A DNA stretch of 64,000 nt from NCBI GenBank assembly GCA_026008535.1, contig BRKX01000006.1, positions 48,286,664-48,350,663 of the forward strand, given 5' to 3'. Positions 23,489 to 35,640 of the stretch are shown in pieces; positions within the stretch are counted from its first letter, which is position 1; every line of letters starts with the position of its first letter. Source of the DNA: Perilla frutescens. Lineage: Eukaryota; Streptophyta; Magnoliopsida; Lamiales; Lamiaceae. The translations under genes and the position numbers were made by a program. The notes beneath the pieces were generated by a model. It ran no database searches. It was not told the origin of the DNA and saw only the letters and a program-made list of their open reading frames with translations.

Positions 23489-23990
23489 CATGGCGGATCC
23501 TTTTTTTTTTCGGGGGGGAGGGGGGCACATTTATGGTTGAACAATCATTATTTTGTGCTTTCGAATTTGCCATCCTATTTGTATTAAGTTCACGTGTGTA
23601 AGCAAAGCAATATTGTTTTACTAACAAGCTATTTTCCTTTCTTATTATTTTCTAGAATTGATGACAGCATACCTCCTATTTCTTACTTACCATTTTTTCT
23701 TATTAATAATACTAATTAACATTGATGAACTCTTAAATTTTAGGAATTTTTATTAATAATGTGTAACATTCATAAATCATAAAAATTGAAAACTCCTAAT
23801 TCACTTTCATTATAATCAATAAAATTCATAATTTAATATTTAAGAAACAATCTCAAATAATAAGATAACTAGCACATAATACCAAAAATGAGTAAATAGC
23901 CATTAATAATAATCTAAGAATATGTATTAAAATTAAAAAAAAAACTTTTGGCGATGAAAGATATTTTGGAGTTTTCTTAAAACAAAAGCT
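23489..23990. mobile_element. Truncated CATGGCGGATCC-type element at a deletion junction
   Basis: It begins CATGGCGGATCC and a G-rich tract, like the complete element at 5866-6592, and aligns with it to 6358. At 23991 the sequence jumps to the counterpart of 9999 (TAAAAAAACC). The right TIR is missing. Both breakpoints in copy A carry TA, so copy B shows a simple deletion of 3642 bp with 2 bp of microhomology. Confidence 0.88.
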
Positions 23991-24201
23991 TAAAAAAACC
24001 AAAAAATAAATGAAAAGGAACAAAAGAGTCAAAACGAAAAGAAACGAAAAAGAGAGGTACACCAAGGGCGTGAAGCCTACGCGCGGTGCGATGCATACAC
24101 CTGGGGGCAGGTTTGGATATATTGGACCTGTGTAACGTATTTTGACCAGGTAGACGGCGATTTAATACAAGTTTTTGGATGTGATATGATATATAACATA
24201 A

Positions 24202-24352
24202 GGGAAATTATATGACGCGTGAAGACGTAGTTTGTCATGTGCCATAATAGACCTAATGTGATATTTTCATGTGTCACAATTACACATAAAAATATTACAT
24301 CAGGTCTATTGTGGCACATGATCTATTAATATGATGCGTCATAGAATTTTCT
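24202..24352. mobile_element. Short hairpin MITE (copy B)
   Basis: This is the counterpart of 10212-10362, with the same inverted arms around GTCATGTGCCATAATAGACC and GGTCTATTGTGGCACATGAT. It was present before duplication. Confidence 0.65.
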
Positions 24353-24861
24353 GATGATATAAATATAAAAGGCACTTTATGTTGGTATTGATTTTTACAT
24401 ATATTAATTCGTGGAATTCGTAGTGACTAGAGGAGAATAGGGAGATGAAAAATTATAGAGTAGAGGTACTTCAAGAGCAGGAAAGTAAATTGAAAATATT
24501 TAGAGTGAATACCCTAAAATAACTCAATGTTTAGAAGTTATAACCCAAATAATTCAACATATCAATACTTATTGTAAAATACTTATTATTTATTTTTTTA
24601 ATAAATCTATCACATGTCCCAAAATTTGGGTACTGAAATATGACTAGATTCGTCAGAATCCTATATGGATACATAAAAAAATAAATAAAAATAACCTGTC
24701 ATAAATTAATTACTTGTTTCTAACGGTGTCAATTTTCTTCTCAACTAGATATCCACAATAAACATAATAAAAAAAGATGAAAAATACATCCCCAAAATCA
24801 AATATTAACTAACAATAATTGAAAGGTGGCATAATTAAGCAATTATAAAGAATAATAAAAA

Positions 24862-26948
24862 GAGAAAATTTCGTTTTTGGTTTTACAAGACATGTCAGAA
24901 TCTGAATTTGATCTCAATCGTATTACTTTTGATCTCATAGGACATAAAGTGTCATTTTTAATCACACCATGACGGTTTCCGTTAAAAATGTTATCGATTT
25001 CGGTCACATTTTTAGTATCAATTTTTGTCCATTTTTTTTCCAGAAAATCTTTAACAGTGATTCGAGGCAAAATTGAAAAAAATTGGACGGAAATTTAACA
25101 TGCTTTTGGAGGCAAAATTCTCACCAACATACATCTATATATATTATATACCCACTCACCAAACTAAACACGACTATCAAACCATCGAAGAGAAAAATTC
25201 ATTTTTGGTCCCACATGATATGTCCGAGTCCGATTTTGGTTCCTATACTATCATTTTTGGTCTTATTTAAAAAAATTATATCAAATGTGGTCCCATAGGA
25301 CTTGAGCTATCGATTTTGGTCCCACGATTTAATCGGGTCTTTTGAGAGATTAACGGAGATGTGAGAAAATTTCACTTTTGATCCCATAGGATACACTACT
25401 CTCCCTTTTGGTCCCATCGATGTCGATTTTAGTCCCAAAAATTTTGAACTATCAGTTTTTGCCACATCGTTTACCGTTAAATGTAATGTCGATTTTGACA
25501 ACGGAAAATTTTTGTTTAGTTTAATTTAACAATATTGTTTATTAGGGTTCACCACATCTAATTAGAGTTGATAATTATTTTTAATATTTAATGTTCAGTT
25601 TTCAACTAATAATTCATTATTATGGTTGATTATTTCATAATTAAATTCTTGTAAAGTAAAAAATGAAAGGAAAATTATACTTTGATACCTACATTTTGGG
25701 CTTTCACTACAAAAAAATCACGTTTTAGTGATGGAAGCGCGCCAAATCGTGATCAAGCATTAAAGCCCAAAATATTAAAAATAATAAAAAATACATAAAA
25801 TAATAAAAAATTAAAAATTATAAAATAAAATAAATCTGAAATGTAAAATTAATAAAAATATTAAAAAAAATTAAATTCATAATTAATTAGTAATTGAAAA
25901 ATAAAAACTATTAAAAAATGAAAAAATAAAATAAAATTTGAAATGTAAAATAAATAAAAAATTAAGAATATTAAAAAGATTAAACCAAAACCAAAAAATT
26001 GAATCAAACTGAGCTACTTGGTTCAGTTGGTTTTGTCATTTTTTCTTTAATTTTGGTTTGATTTTGAATATTAAAACCAAAACATTATTTGGTTCGGTTT
26101 CAGTTTAAGTAAAAAATATTTTGGTTAAAACCAAACCAATCAATATATATATATATATATATATTAATTTATGATTTATAATTCTAATATTAATTATACC
26201 TAAATTTAATATATCGTTTGTTATCTATTAAGTGTCTGGAAGTCAATTTAAACCTCAAAACTTTTACATAACTATTATCTAATACCCTATAATTTCTTTT
26301 GAAATGACTACTCGACCTCAAATCTTATTTCAAATATGCATTCAAGCCCAATATTTTCAAGAAATACCAAAATTTACCATAGTGGTCTTGAATGTTGCTA
26401 CTGGTCTAGAACAATAAAGAAAAATTACACTTTGACCCTTAAAGTCTTACATAATATGTTTTGGTGCCTATACTATATGAAATTTCTTTCATCCCTAAGT
26501 CTCTTAAATAGGGGTGTGTAAATGGTTAGTTCGGTGCAAAACTGAGCTAAACTAGTAAAACTAAATAATTTTTTTAAAAAAAAAAATTCAAACTGAACTA
26601 ACCAAAATAACATATATAACCGAACCAAACCAAACCCTAATTCTTTAGTTAACTTGGTTTGGTTTCGATTTAACCAAATTTTCAATGATTATTTTTATTT
26701 TTCCAAAATAATTATATCTAAATTTCCCTCCAAATCATTTCAATTTGCCTCCAATTAACTTGTAAAAATTTTCTGGAGTTTTTTTTATTTGGGACCAAAA
26801 TCGATACCAAAATCTGATAATTTTTTAACAGAAACCGTAACGGTGGGACTAAAAATGATAGTTCAAGTCCTATGAGAGCAAAAGTGATAGTATAAGGACT
26901 AAAATCAGATTCAAACATGTCCCGTAGGACCAAAAGTGAAATTTTCTC
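24862..26948. mobile_element. Long-TIR (Mutator-like) non-autonomous element, copy B
   Basis: This is the counterpart of 10891-12977 with the same ends and, by coordinates, the same total length of 2087 bp. It was present before duplication. No transposase is visible. Confidence 0.6.
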
Positions 26949-27433
26949 AACCATCGTAACACAACTACTGCCGCAATCAAAACAATGCAAAACAAGAGTT
27001 GAACTTCGTGCAATTGCTATCAGAAACTTATTAGCATCATCACAAACAAAAGTTACAACCTAGAATGTGAGAACAACTCCTCCAAATTCAAATGAGAAAC
27101 ATAGAAGCCATGGAGCTGATAGCCTAATATCAAATCAAGGTAATATTTATTGTTGAACACCAAAAAATCAAGAAAGCGCACAAATATATATTTTTATTAT
27201 AAATATTATCTTTATTAATATTAAATAAATGATGTAAAATATAATTCTATTTTAAAAGATACATACAATATTAAAAATTATAAAATATATTTTAATAAAT
27301 GAAGCACGACAAATTTCATTGTGTGTGTGTGTATATATATATATATTTATACACACACACACACACACATATTCTATTTGAATATTAACATTAATATATA
27401 CTAGCACACTTGGTTTAGCTGCCTAATATAAAG

Positions 27434-28581
27434 TGTTAGTGCCATCATTATGCACTAATTGTTCGTTTTGTGTTTTTGGCGAGATATGTTCGACAATGTG
27501 TGCTTGGGTATGTCCCAGAAGCTATTTGTTCCACTGTGCAAGAAAAGAAGAACAGTTGGGGAACTGTTCCCTCTGATGTCCCAGAAATACCCAGGGACAC
27601 TTTTATATGGCAGTTTCCATAAATACAAAATCTTGCACAGATCCGTTCGTGGAAGGCAAGATATGTTTCGATTGACTGCCTTATGGTGTAGATACCGTGC
27701 TGAAATTAATCCTACTACATATGGAAAGCATCTACACACATTTGGGAAGATCAAAAACCAATATTCACTTACCTATACCGGCGGAAAGAGACCAACGGCG
27801 TTATTGAAGTGAAAATTATAAGAAGACCGATTTTCACAGCAATCGGTGGACGACTTGTTTAGATTCTCTTAGCATAATATTTGAGAGTCATTTTCATTTG
27901 TGTCCCATGTATTAACTAGTAGTTGTTCCATAAACAGTTCAACGTGATAGACTAGTTTTTGAGTGTTTTTATAAAAACCGTGGTAATTATGTATATTACC
28001 ACGGTTTTAACCAAAAACCGTGGTTAATTAAGTGTGGTATATGTGCGTTTTTCTTATAGTGGTACACATTCTTCCATTATTTTTATGAACAAAAGCATGC
28101 ATGTATCAATCGTAATCATACCTGGAATTGATTCTGACATGCATATTTTTTTATTTTTCATAACTAGTTTTTGAGTGTTTTGAGTGAAACACGTGAGGGG
28201 TTGTTTTAATCCTTTTTGTATGCAGTTTCGTGAGAGATTGTAAGTGAAAGTTGTGGATAGCTAGAGGGAGTCTAGTATCATGGTTGTGAGGGGATTTCAC
28301 AGCTTTCGTTTAGTGAAGGAGCTCTTGAAGAAGAACGAGCGACATAAGGAGGGAATCCTGTATGTGTAAGTTCCTCAATATACTTCATGAAGTAGTAGTA
28401 AACGAATCTTCAAGTTTGGGAGAAGTCCCTCCAGAGTAGGTTGATTAACCGAACTGAGTTACCAATCTCGAGCGTTATTTACTGCTTTCTATTTTCTGTT
28501 CTTACGTCTGTCCCAAACATATCGTAGAACACTTGTCAAGCAGTTATCATAGTACACCATTGCACGGATTATTATTTTTCA
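27434..28581 (+). repeat. Copia-1 5' LTR
   Basis: It starts TGTTAGTGCC and ends TTTTTCA directly before the primer binding site. It is 1148 bp, including about 190 bp of nested sequence bounded by two copies of ACTAGTTTTTGAGTGTTTT (27951 and 28163). The nested part has ACCGTGGT inverted repeats and a CACTA-like right end. Confidence 0.82.
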
Positions 28582-28583
28582 AT

Positions 28584-28595
28584 TGGCACCAGAGC
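28584..28595 (+). other. Copia-1 primer binding site
   Basis: TGGCACCAGAGC lies two bases after the LTR. It resembles the plant initiator-Met tRNA complement TGGTATCAGAGC with two changes. Confidence 0.7.
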
Positions 28596-28661
28596 AGGTC
28601 ACCTTATCTTAAGGTGTGATTGTACATTTTTAATCCGTGTATTTTGTGTTGTTTTACCGAG

Positions 28662-29965
28662 ATGGACACAATGAAAGAAGGAGCCTCGACGGTGCGACAT
28701 CCGCTTCTTGATGGCAACAATTATGCCTACTGTAAAGCTAGAATGATAGCTTTCGTTCGCTCAATTGATAAGCGTGCTTGGAAGATGGTAATGGAAGGGT
28801 GGATGCCTCCTACAAAAATAGATGATAAAGGCAAAACCGTGCTGAAGCCGAAAGAAGAGTGGGGGGATACTGAGTACCAGATCATGGGGCTAAACGCTAA
28901 AGCTATGAATGACATCTTCTCGGCTGTAGACATGAATGTCTTCAAACTCATCTCCACCTGTGACAAAGCTAAGGATGCGTAGGACATACTGCAGACCACG
29001 TTTGAAGGAACAAACAGTGTTCGTGCATCTCGTATGTAACTGCTTACCACCAGATTTGAAAATCCCTGGATGGATGAGGCTGAAAAACTTGCTGATTTCA
29101 ATGCCAAAATCTGTGACATTGCAAATGAAAGCTTTGCTCTTGGAGATGCGATTTCCAAAGAGAAACTTGTGTGAAAAGTTCTGCAATCTCTGCCCAAAAG
29201 ATTCGCTTATAAAGTCACGGCTATTGAAGAAGCCAAAGACGTGAGCAAGATGAAGTTACAAGAATTGATGGGGTCTTTGCGAATCTTTGAAATGGGGCTG
29301 CCAGATGAAGAAACAGTGCAAAAGAAAAGCATAGCTTTTCAGACAGGTTCCAGTACTGATGTGCCAAGTAATGTTCCCGACAGAGCTAACCTTGCAGAAT
29401 CAATTGCTATGCTTTCAAAGAATTTTTCCAGATTTACAAGACGATTTAAGAAATCATCTCAAAATAATTCTGCCAAGAACAGGTTCTCTAAACCTCGAAA
29501 ATGAAGGATTATGATTCCAATGAAGAGAAACTTAAAGAAGAAAAATGTAGAGAATGCGGTGGCTTTGGTTATTACCAAACTGAGTGTGCTAACACTCTTA
29601 AAAGAAAGAACAAGTTTTACTATTCTTCCTTAAGTGAGAGCGATGATCCTGATGAAAGTGGAAGTGATGAAGAATGTGCAAGCAATTATATTACTTTCAT
29701 GACACATTCTGTCAAAGAGTCTGTGCCTGTATCTGTTCCTGACAGTAAGGTTGAGAAAATTTCAGAATGCAGTGATGATGAAGAATTTACTAAGGAATCA
29801 GTTATGGAGGCGTATAAAAAGTTGCATTCCAGTTGGCTCATGGTGGTTAAAGTCAATGAAGACCTACTGAAAGAGAATTCCAATCTCTTGAAAGAAAAAG
29901 ATAATCTATCTACTCGCCTTAATGAGTTGCAGAATGAATTGTTGGAGTCCAAAAATTGTACTTAA
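28662..29965 (+). pseudogene. Copia-1 gag
   Basis: The frame from ATG 28662 reads a copia gag (UBN2-like) with LLDGNNYAYCKARM, a central region and a basic tail ending FKKSSQNN. In-frame stops occur at 28980 (where copia gag normally has Trp), about 29038 and about 29172. The frame shifts near 29500. A zinc knuckle follows as CRECGGFGYYQTEC, in which the usual His is Tyr. An acidic, Glu/Ser-rich tail with coiled-coil character runs to 29965. It cannot give a functional nucleocapsid. Confidence 0.85.
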
Positions 29966-30180
29966 GCACAGAATGGTGAACTCCAATACCTAAAGAAGCT
30001 TGTCAGAATGATGAACGCCGGATCATCTCAACTGGATGAAATTCTCTCCAAAGAAAAAAAGTCCTCAGGATCATACTGGGTTTGGATTTAATGGAAGTCA
30101 GACTTACGATAGATTTTATCAAGGACAGACATATGGAACAAAAGATTCAACAGTTCCAGAATAGAAAGCTGAACTAAAAA

Positions 30181-31161
30181 ACTTCCTCAAAGAGAAGTCA
30201 CCATGTCTGAAGAAGTCCAAAAGAAGGACTTTCCCTATTTTCCATTACTGTGAGAAACCTGGACACATTCGTCCATGCTGTAGAAATTATCTCAATGATC
30301 TGAGGAGAATGAGAAGAAGAGGCCCGTATCATCCTGAACAGTATGTCAGAAATAAAGATGTCAAAGACACATCTAGGAACAACCATAGAAACTATGTGGT
30401 TAACACTGCTCTCAACATTCATGCAAGGAGCAGTTGGTTTTTTGATAACAGATGTTCGCGTCATATGACTGGATATGTAAGCATGCTGAACAACATTCAA
30501 AAAGAATAATCTTATCAATCTGTTACATTTGGAGATGGTGTCAAAGGAAGAGTGCTTGGGCGTGGCCAATTGAATGTTCATGGAATGCCCAATTTGGAAG
30601 ATTTGCTGCTTGTGGAGGGACTAAAGGCTAACCTAATTAGCATTAGTTAGTTATGCGACCAAGGTCTCTTTGAGCATTTTACAAGAGATAAGTGTTTGGT
30701 CAAGGACAAAGAAAGTGTTCTTCTGATGGATGGTGACAGATTGGGGGACAATTGCTATCTGCTCAACGAGAAATGAACAGATATTGTGAGGATAAGAAGT
30801 GACCATGATCGAGAGTTTGAAAACATGTTCTTCAAACTGTTTTGTGAAGAAAAAGACGTTGATCAAGAATTTGTTGCCCCTAAAATATCTCAATAAAATG
30901 GTGTTGTTGAGAGGAAAAAATCAAACTCTTCAAGAAATGAGTTGCTTGATGATGAAGGCAAAATCTGTGCCTGACAACCTCTGTGAAAAAGCAGTTAACA
31001 CTGCATGTCTTGTTATAAATCGGGTGTACTTCAAACCCAAGACAAGAATTACTCCCTATGAGCTGTGGAAAGGGAAGAAGCCGAACATACAGTACTTTCA
31101 CATCTTTAGAAGTATTTGTTACATGTTGAGAAATCGAGAGTATCTTGGCAAGTTTAATGTC
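30181..31161 (+). pseudogene. Copia-1 protease and integrase remnants
   Basis: A second knuckle-like motif (HYCEKPGHIRPCC) precedes the protease motif WFFDNRCSRHMTG. The catalytic DSG is DNR here, so the protease is dead. The pre-integrase part continues to about 30776 (LLLVEGLKANLISIS). Reading then jumps directly to the later integrase core (RIRSDHDREFEN, QNGVVERK, AVNTACLVINRV), so the HHCC finger and the first catalytic Asp are deleted. Several stops and frame changes are present. Confidence 0.85.
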
Positions 31162-31164
31162 AAA

Positions 31165-31866
31165 TGAGATGAATGTATTTTTCTTGGATTTTCAAGAAAT
31201 AGCCATGCCTATCATGTCTTCAACAAAAGGACCAAAACTGTCATTGAATCAATCAACATCGTTGTTGATGATCTAGAAAAACCTGCTGCCCACATTGATG
31301 ATGAGAACCTTGATGGTACAGTCCATCTTTCTACATCTATGCCAGACAATTCTGAAAACAGAGACTTGACTGAAGCAAGGCCTCAGAAACAAGATATGTT
31401 TGTTAGCTAACCTAAAAGCTTTGAATACCATCACCATCCTGAGTTTATTTACAAACTGATAAAGGCATTTTTCGATCTCAAACAAGCTCCACGAGCTTGG
31501 TATGAACGGCTAACCATGTTCCTTCTGGAGAAAGGATATGTTTGTGGTGGAGCTGATAGAACTCTCTTTGTTAAGAGAGAAAAATCTGATGAGATCATCG
31601 TTCAGATCTATGTCGATGATAGTGTCGTTGGATCTGTGTCAAACAGAATGATGGATGAGTATGTTAAGTACATGGCATCTGAATTTGAAATGAGTTTAGT
31701 AGGAGAACTAACTTACTTTCTGAGGCTTCAAGTGAAGCAAAAAGAAGATGAATCTCTTGTGATTGAGTATGTTGCCACAAATGCTCAACTTGCGAATATT
31801 TTTAAGACACTTGATAGTGGAAGATTTGAAACACTTAGATCCTCCTTGGGTATTTGTGTTCTCTAA
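31165..31866 (+). pseudogene. Copia-1 reverse transcriptase and RNase H remnants
   Basis: After integrase C-terminal sequence (HAYHVFNKRT), the RT resumes at FFDLKQAPRAWYERL and includes the active-site box IYVDDSVVG and SEFEMSLVGELTYFLRLQVKQ. The N-terminal RT with its first catalytic Asp is missing. Nearly all of RNase H is deleted; only the C-terminal tail (NAQLANIFKTLDSGRFE) remains, ending at 31866. Confidence 0.85.
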
Positions 31867-34081
31867 ACTTCTCCTTTGAGAGAAGTATCTTTGTACAGTC
31901 TTGGTCAATGATGTATGTATAGAGATTGTAAAATGGCCAAGTGTTTCATAGTCTTTGCAAGTGTGTGCCTCCATGTGTGCTTGATAGATGCAAGTACAGT
32001 ATGTAGCAGTTATTGTTTAACTGCAACGGCTAGTGGCCCCTTGATTTTCTCGCCCAGCTTCCACTTCCCGAGGACATGCAAAGTAGATTTGACAAAGGAA
32101 TTGATCCCTAATTATAGAAATTAATCTAATTATTTCCTTATTTATATTGTGATTATGAAAGCTCTTGGAGAACTATAAAAATCACTTGTGTTCTCTATAT
32201 CTGTTCCCACTACCGTCGTTCCTAGCAGTGGTGTTGTGTCTGAGCCCGCAGAAGTCCTAGCATCTATGGCATGTGATGCTCCTGAGGTGTCTGCGACTTT
32301 GTCTGAGTCAGTTTCTGTAACGCTTCTGGAACCCTCATCTCAATTTAGGGTTTTCGATATTCTTTTCTCATCCGCAATTGTGGAGCCCGTATCATTAGAA
32401 TTGACGATTGCCACTACTGCTTGTCTTGATCCCTATTCATTAGAAGAGTTTTCTGCATCAATAGATGCATTGATTTTTATTTATGTGCCAGCATCTGTCG
32501 CTGACGTAACCGCCTCTATGTATACTCCAATGGTTATAATCCAAGTTTCTTTGGGAGAAGGCCTCGTCGAAGGCTGATGATGTTGTTACTCCCACTTCCA
32601 CTCAGTTTGAGAGATGAGAATTAAAGATGTTGTTGTTGTTGAGGAAGATATTTCCTTACCTAATGCTGGATCTGTTCCACCTGTTTTGGAATAAGAAGGG
32701 ACCTTTTCCAAGTCCCGTGGTGTGAAGCTCATGCTCCAATTGCTTGATGAACTAGATAAATCCTCTGCTACCTCTAAGAATCATGTTGATTCTGCTGATG
32801 CTAAGCAGAACTCTGATGAAGATGAGATTCTTATATCTCAGTTGCGAACCTGAGCCAAGTCCAAATCAGCTCAAAGAAATCCCAAGGCTAAGAAGGCCTC
32901 CCTCTTTGCTTCCGCTCGCTGTGTGAAAAGGAGCGTGTCTAAATGTCTCATAGGCCTGGCCTCATTTTCTCACCAGCCGCTGATGAAGAATGCTAGAGCT
33001 CCGATCCTTTCAGTTCAAGAGGCTGATGATGTGCCAGAGGATGTGTCAAACAGTGCAAACTCTGAATTAGTATGGTTGAGCTGCTGTTTGATTTGAAGCT
33101 TTAAAAATCTGTCTATGATGTGCCTATGCAAGCCCATCTGTGATGTGAATTATGTACATGCTTTTTCTGTTTATATGCGTGGAAATTGGCGTTCTTTTTC
33201 CCTACGGTGATTAATGAGTATTTGAGCCGAGAGCACTCTACTGCTCTTGAGTCTGTCCCTGACATAAATGATGTGGCAGATGAATTGATTGAAGAAAGTC
33301 ATTTGGTGTGGCCAAAAGGAAGGTCCTTGTTGGCATCTAACTTGAGTGTGAAGTGTTCAATACTTTACAAGATGGCAGCGAAGAACTGACATCTCGGCCA
33401 GCATCATTCTTCTGTTGGTAAGATGTTGAGAGTCTTATTGTTTTTGGTTGGAACACATGCGGTGTTTAACCTTGCCCAGCTAATCTTTGATCAGGTGTGT
33501 GCCCATGCTAAGTACAAAAGGAACCAGTAGCCTATTTGGTTACCCGAGGATGATTTTCAGCATCCTATCTTCACAGCATGATGTTGTGACCTCAGAAGAT
33601 GTCTATGAGCCCGAGGAGCCCCCTCTCGTGATCAGCCATACTCGTGATATTCTTGCTGCAGATCCTGATGCCAGCTCTGCTGAAGATGTGCTGTTATCTG
33701 TGCCTCACAGACCTGCACCCAGATCCTCTTCCAATGCCGTGTTCTTTGAATGTCATATTCAGTCCTTGGACCGAGAAGTTTAGGACTACCCAGTCTCAAA
33801 AATAGGATCTTGAGACTTTGATGATGGATCGAAAGGCTCATGTCTTTAGTTTTGCCTCCCCGCTGGATACACTAGGTCCTTCTGGTGTTGACTTTAATTT
33901 TGCAGGTGCAAGTGCTGCTCCCACTTTTCGTCCTGCTGCTGCTGTTCAGCCGCCTCCTACTGGTGTTGTGCCAGAATCTGTTCTAGCTATTGTTGCTGCT
34001 GAAGTGCCTAAAGCTTTGGCTTTTATGGTAGCCATTAGGGGGGTGATGATAGCATGGGGAAGAAGATCATCACAGAGATGA
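31867..34081 (+). pseudogene. Copia-1 extra ORF downstream of pol, decayed
   Basis: About 320 bp of non-coding sequence follow pol, then fragments of a long frame appear in changing phases: 32188-32577 (Ser/Val/Pro-rich), 33186-33389, 33487-33783 and 33818-34081. The segment FFPTVINEYLSR, then VWPKGRSLLASNLSVKCSIL and, after a stop, NLAQLIFDQVCAHAKYKRNQ, resembles the putative plant transposon protein domain found in extra ORFs of asterid SIRE-type copia and other LTR elements. The function of that family is not established. I see no signal peptide or membrane span. Confidence 0.65.
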
Positions 34082-34263
34082 TGTGAAATGAAGATGAAGA
34101 GAAGCTACTCCCCAGCTCAGATTAAGGGAGAGTTCAGAAAAAACTGTGCCTGATAATTTTTTTTATAAATAGCACTTTTTGATATTTGTTTGATCTGCGG
34201 ATATTTTTCTTGAGGTGTGCAGATTAAGAGTTATTCTCTTCCATAAACACCAAAGGGGGAGAT

Positions 34264-34538
34264 TGTTAGTGCTATCGTTATGCACTAATACTTGCTTCGT
34301 GTTTGTATTAGCGAGATATAGAAGACAATGTATTTTAGGGTATGTGCCTGGAGACAAAAGTTTTGCTGTGCAAGTTTTGAAGACACTCCCGGTTCACATT
34401 CAGGGGGAGTGTGTAAAATTATCCCAGACAGTTTTTAAATATATCGCTTGTTTTGATATATTTTGATCTGCGAAGTTTATTCAAGTGTTGTTCAGATTGC
34501 GATGATAATTGTCAACCATAAACGCCAAAGGGAGAGAT
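34264..34538 (+). repeat. Diverged duplicate of the PPT/LTR junction
   Basis: A purine tract (CCAAAGGGGGAGAT) followed by TGTTAGTGCTATCGTTATGC occurs at 34250-34283. It is followed 275 bp later by a second tract (GCCAAAGGGAGAGAT) and TGTTAGTGCCATCGTTATGC at 34539. The sequences upstream of both tracts are also alike (TTGATCTGCG...). The 3' end of the element is therefore present twice in tandem, in diverged form. Confidence 0.7.
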
Positions 34539-34828
34539 TGTTAGTGCCATCGTTATGCACTAATTGTTCATTTTGTGTTTTTGGCGAGATATGTTCGACA
34601 ATGTGTGCTTAGGTATGTCCCAGAAGCTATTTGTTCCGCTGTGCAAGAAAAGAAGAACAGTTGGTGAACTGTTCCCTCTAATGTCCCAGACATACCCAGG
34701 GACACTTTTATATGGCAGTTTCCATAAATATAAAATCTTGCGCGGATTCGTTCGTGGAAGGCAAGATATGTTCAATTGATTGCCTTATGGTGTAGACACC
34801 ATGCTGAAATTAACCCTACTACACATGG
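34539..34828 (+). repeat. Copia-1 3' LTR, truncated
   Basis: It matches the first about 290 bp of the 5' LTR (TGTTAGTGCCATCG to CTACTACACATGG). It then changes to unrelated sequence at GGGAGATCGTGGCT, a 14-mer that occurs again at 34870. Confidence 0.8.
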
Positions 34829-34859
34829 GAGATCGTGGCTTATTGTTTTTCATAAAGTT

Positions 34860-35152
34860 ATGCATTTTTGGGAGATCGTGGCTTCGATTCTCATCAGCTG
34901 CATAATTTTTTTTATTCCAGTTTTTTTTGTGAGGATGAATTTGAAAATTAATTTTAGCAATGAGAAATTCCGTCGATAAGTCTATCGTTAATTTTTTTCA
35001 TCACTAATTTGGTCGTTAAAATGACTAAGGATGAGATTTTTAACGACAGGTTGAGTCCGTCATTAATTTATCAATAATCCACTTTAATGACGAATTATCG
35101 ATGTTTAGCGACGGAGAATTCTGTCACTAAAACGCAATTTGTTTTTGTAGTG
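34860..35152. mobile_element. CACTA-type element, right end only
   Basis: Subterminal TTAGCGACGGA/TAACGACAGG repeats lead to the terminus TTTGTTTTTGTAGTG at 35152, followed by TTA. It resembles the right end of the CACTA element at 14394. The left terminus is missing. Confidence 0.65.
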
Positions 35153-35155
35153 TTA

Positions 35156-35640
35156 CATTTTGTTAAATTGAGATCAATATAATATAGGGTGGAACCTTAG
35201 GTTGAATTTAAGATTTTATAGATTATAATTGTGCAACTAAGAAAATAGATTTTTTTCCTTTTAATTTAAGCTATAATTTATGAATAACGTTGAAATTATT
35301 AAAAATTCGGTTGATGGGGGTGTCGATCGATCTGCCTTCTGTTTGAACAAATTATAAATTGTTATGCCCAAGCACTAGAGTCGTCGCTCCTTTCTTGATC
35401 TTTCAATTAAAATTTATAATGTTACATTTTATTATTTTCATATTAAATATATTAAAAACAATTTGTCACACATTCCTTTATGAAGCGGGAATTAACAGCC
35501 TATTGACATATATTCTAACAAAAAATACACAAGTAATTCATAATTCAATTGATATAATATATCAATATACACTAAATTTATTAATGAATTGTGAAACAAA
35601 ATTAAAGTGCTAGCTAAAATATATATACCTAATAAAAAAA
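35156..35640. other. Unassigned AT-rich sequence
   Basis: No gene or element end is recognised. The 84-residue ORF at 35359-35613 has AT-driven composition and no recognisable motif. Confidence 0.4.

Larger units (their letters stand above)
20430..28162. repeat. Duplicated block, copy B
   Basis: This block is collinear with copy A. Shared sequence runs to about 28150, where copy A diverges. It lacks the three copy A insertions and shows single, uninterrupted target sites. It also lacks the counterpart of 6358-9998, including the kinase gene. At the right it runs directly into a copia element whose 5' LTR starts at 27434. Confidence 0.93.
27434..34828 (+). mobile_element. Copia-1: decayed Ty1-copia retrotransposon with extra ORF
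   Basis: The order is 5' LTR, PBS, gag, protease, integrase, RT and RNase H remnants, an extra ORF region, PPT and a truncated 3' LTR. This domain order (integrase before RT) is Ty1-copia. An extra ORF after pol is typical of the SIRE/Maximus type. Large internal deletions, frameshifts and stops make it non-functional. TAAAG precedes the 5' LTR; the other flank is lost because the 3' LTR is truncated. Confidence 0.88.

Noticed and set aside
27459..27812. 117-residue ORF repeated at 14753 and 34564
   Set aside because: It lies in the Copia-1 LTR; the three occurrences are LTR copies, not a gene family.
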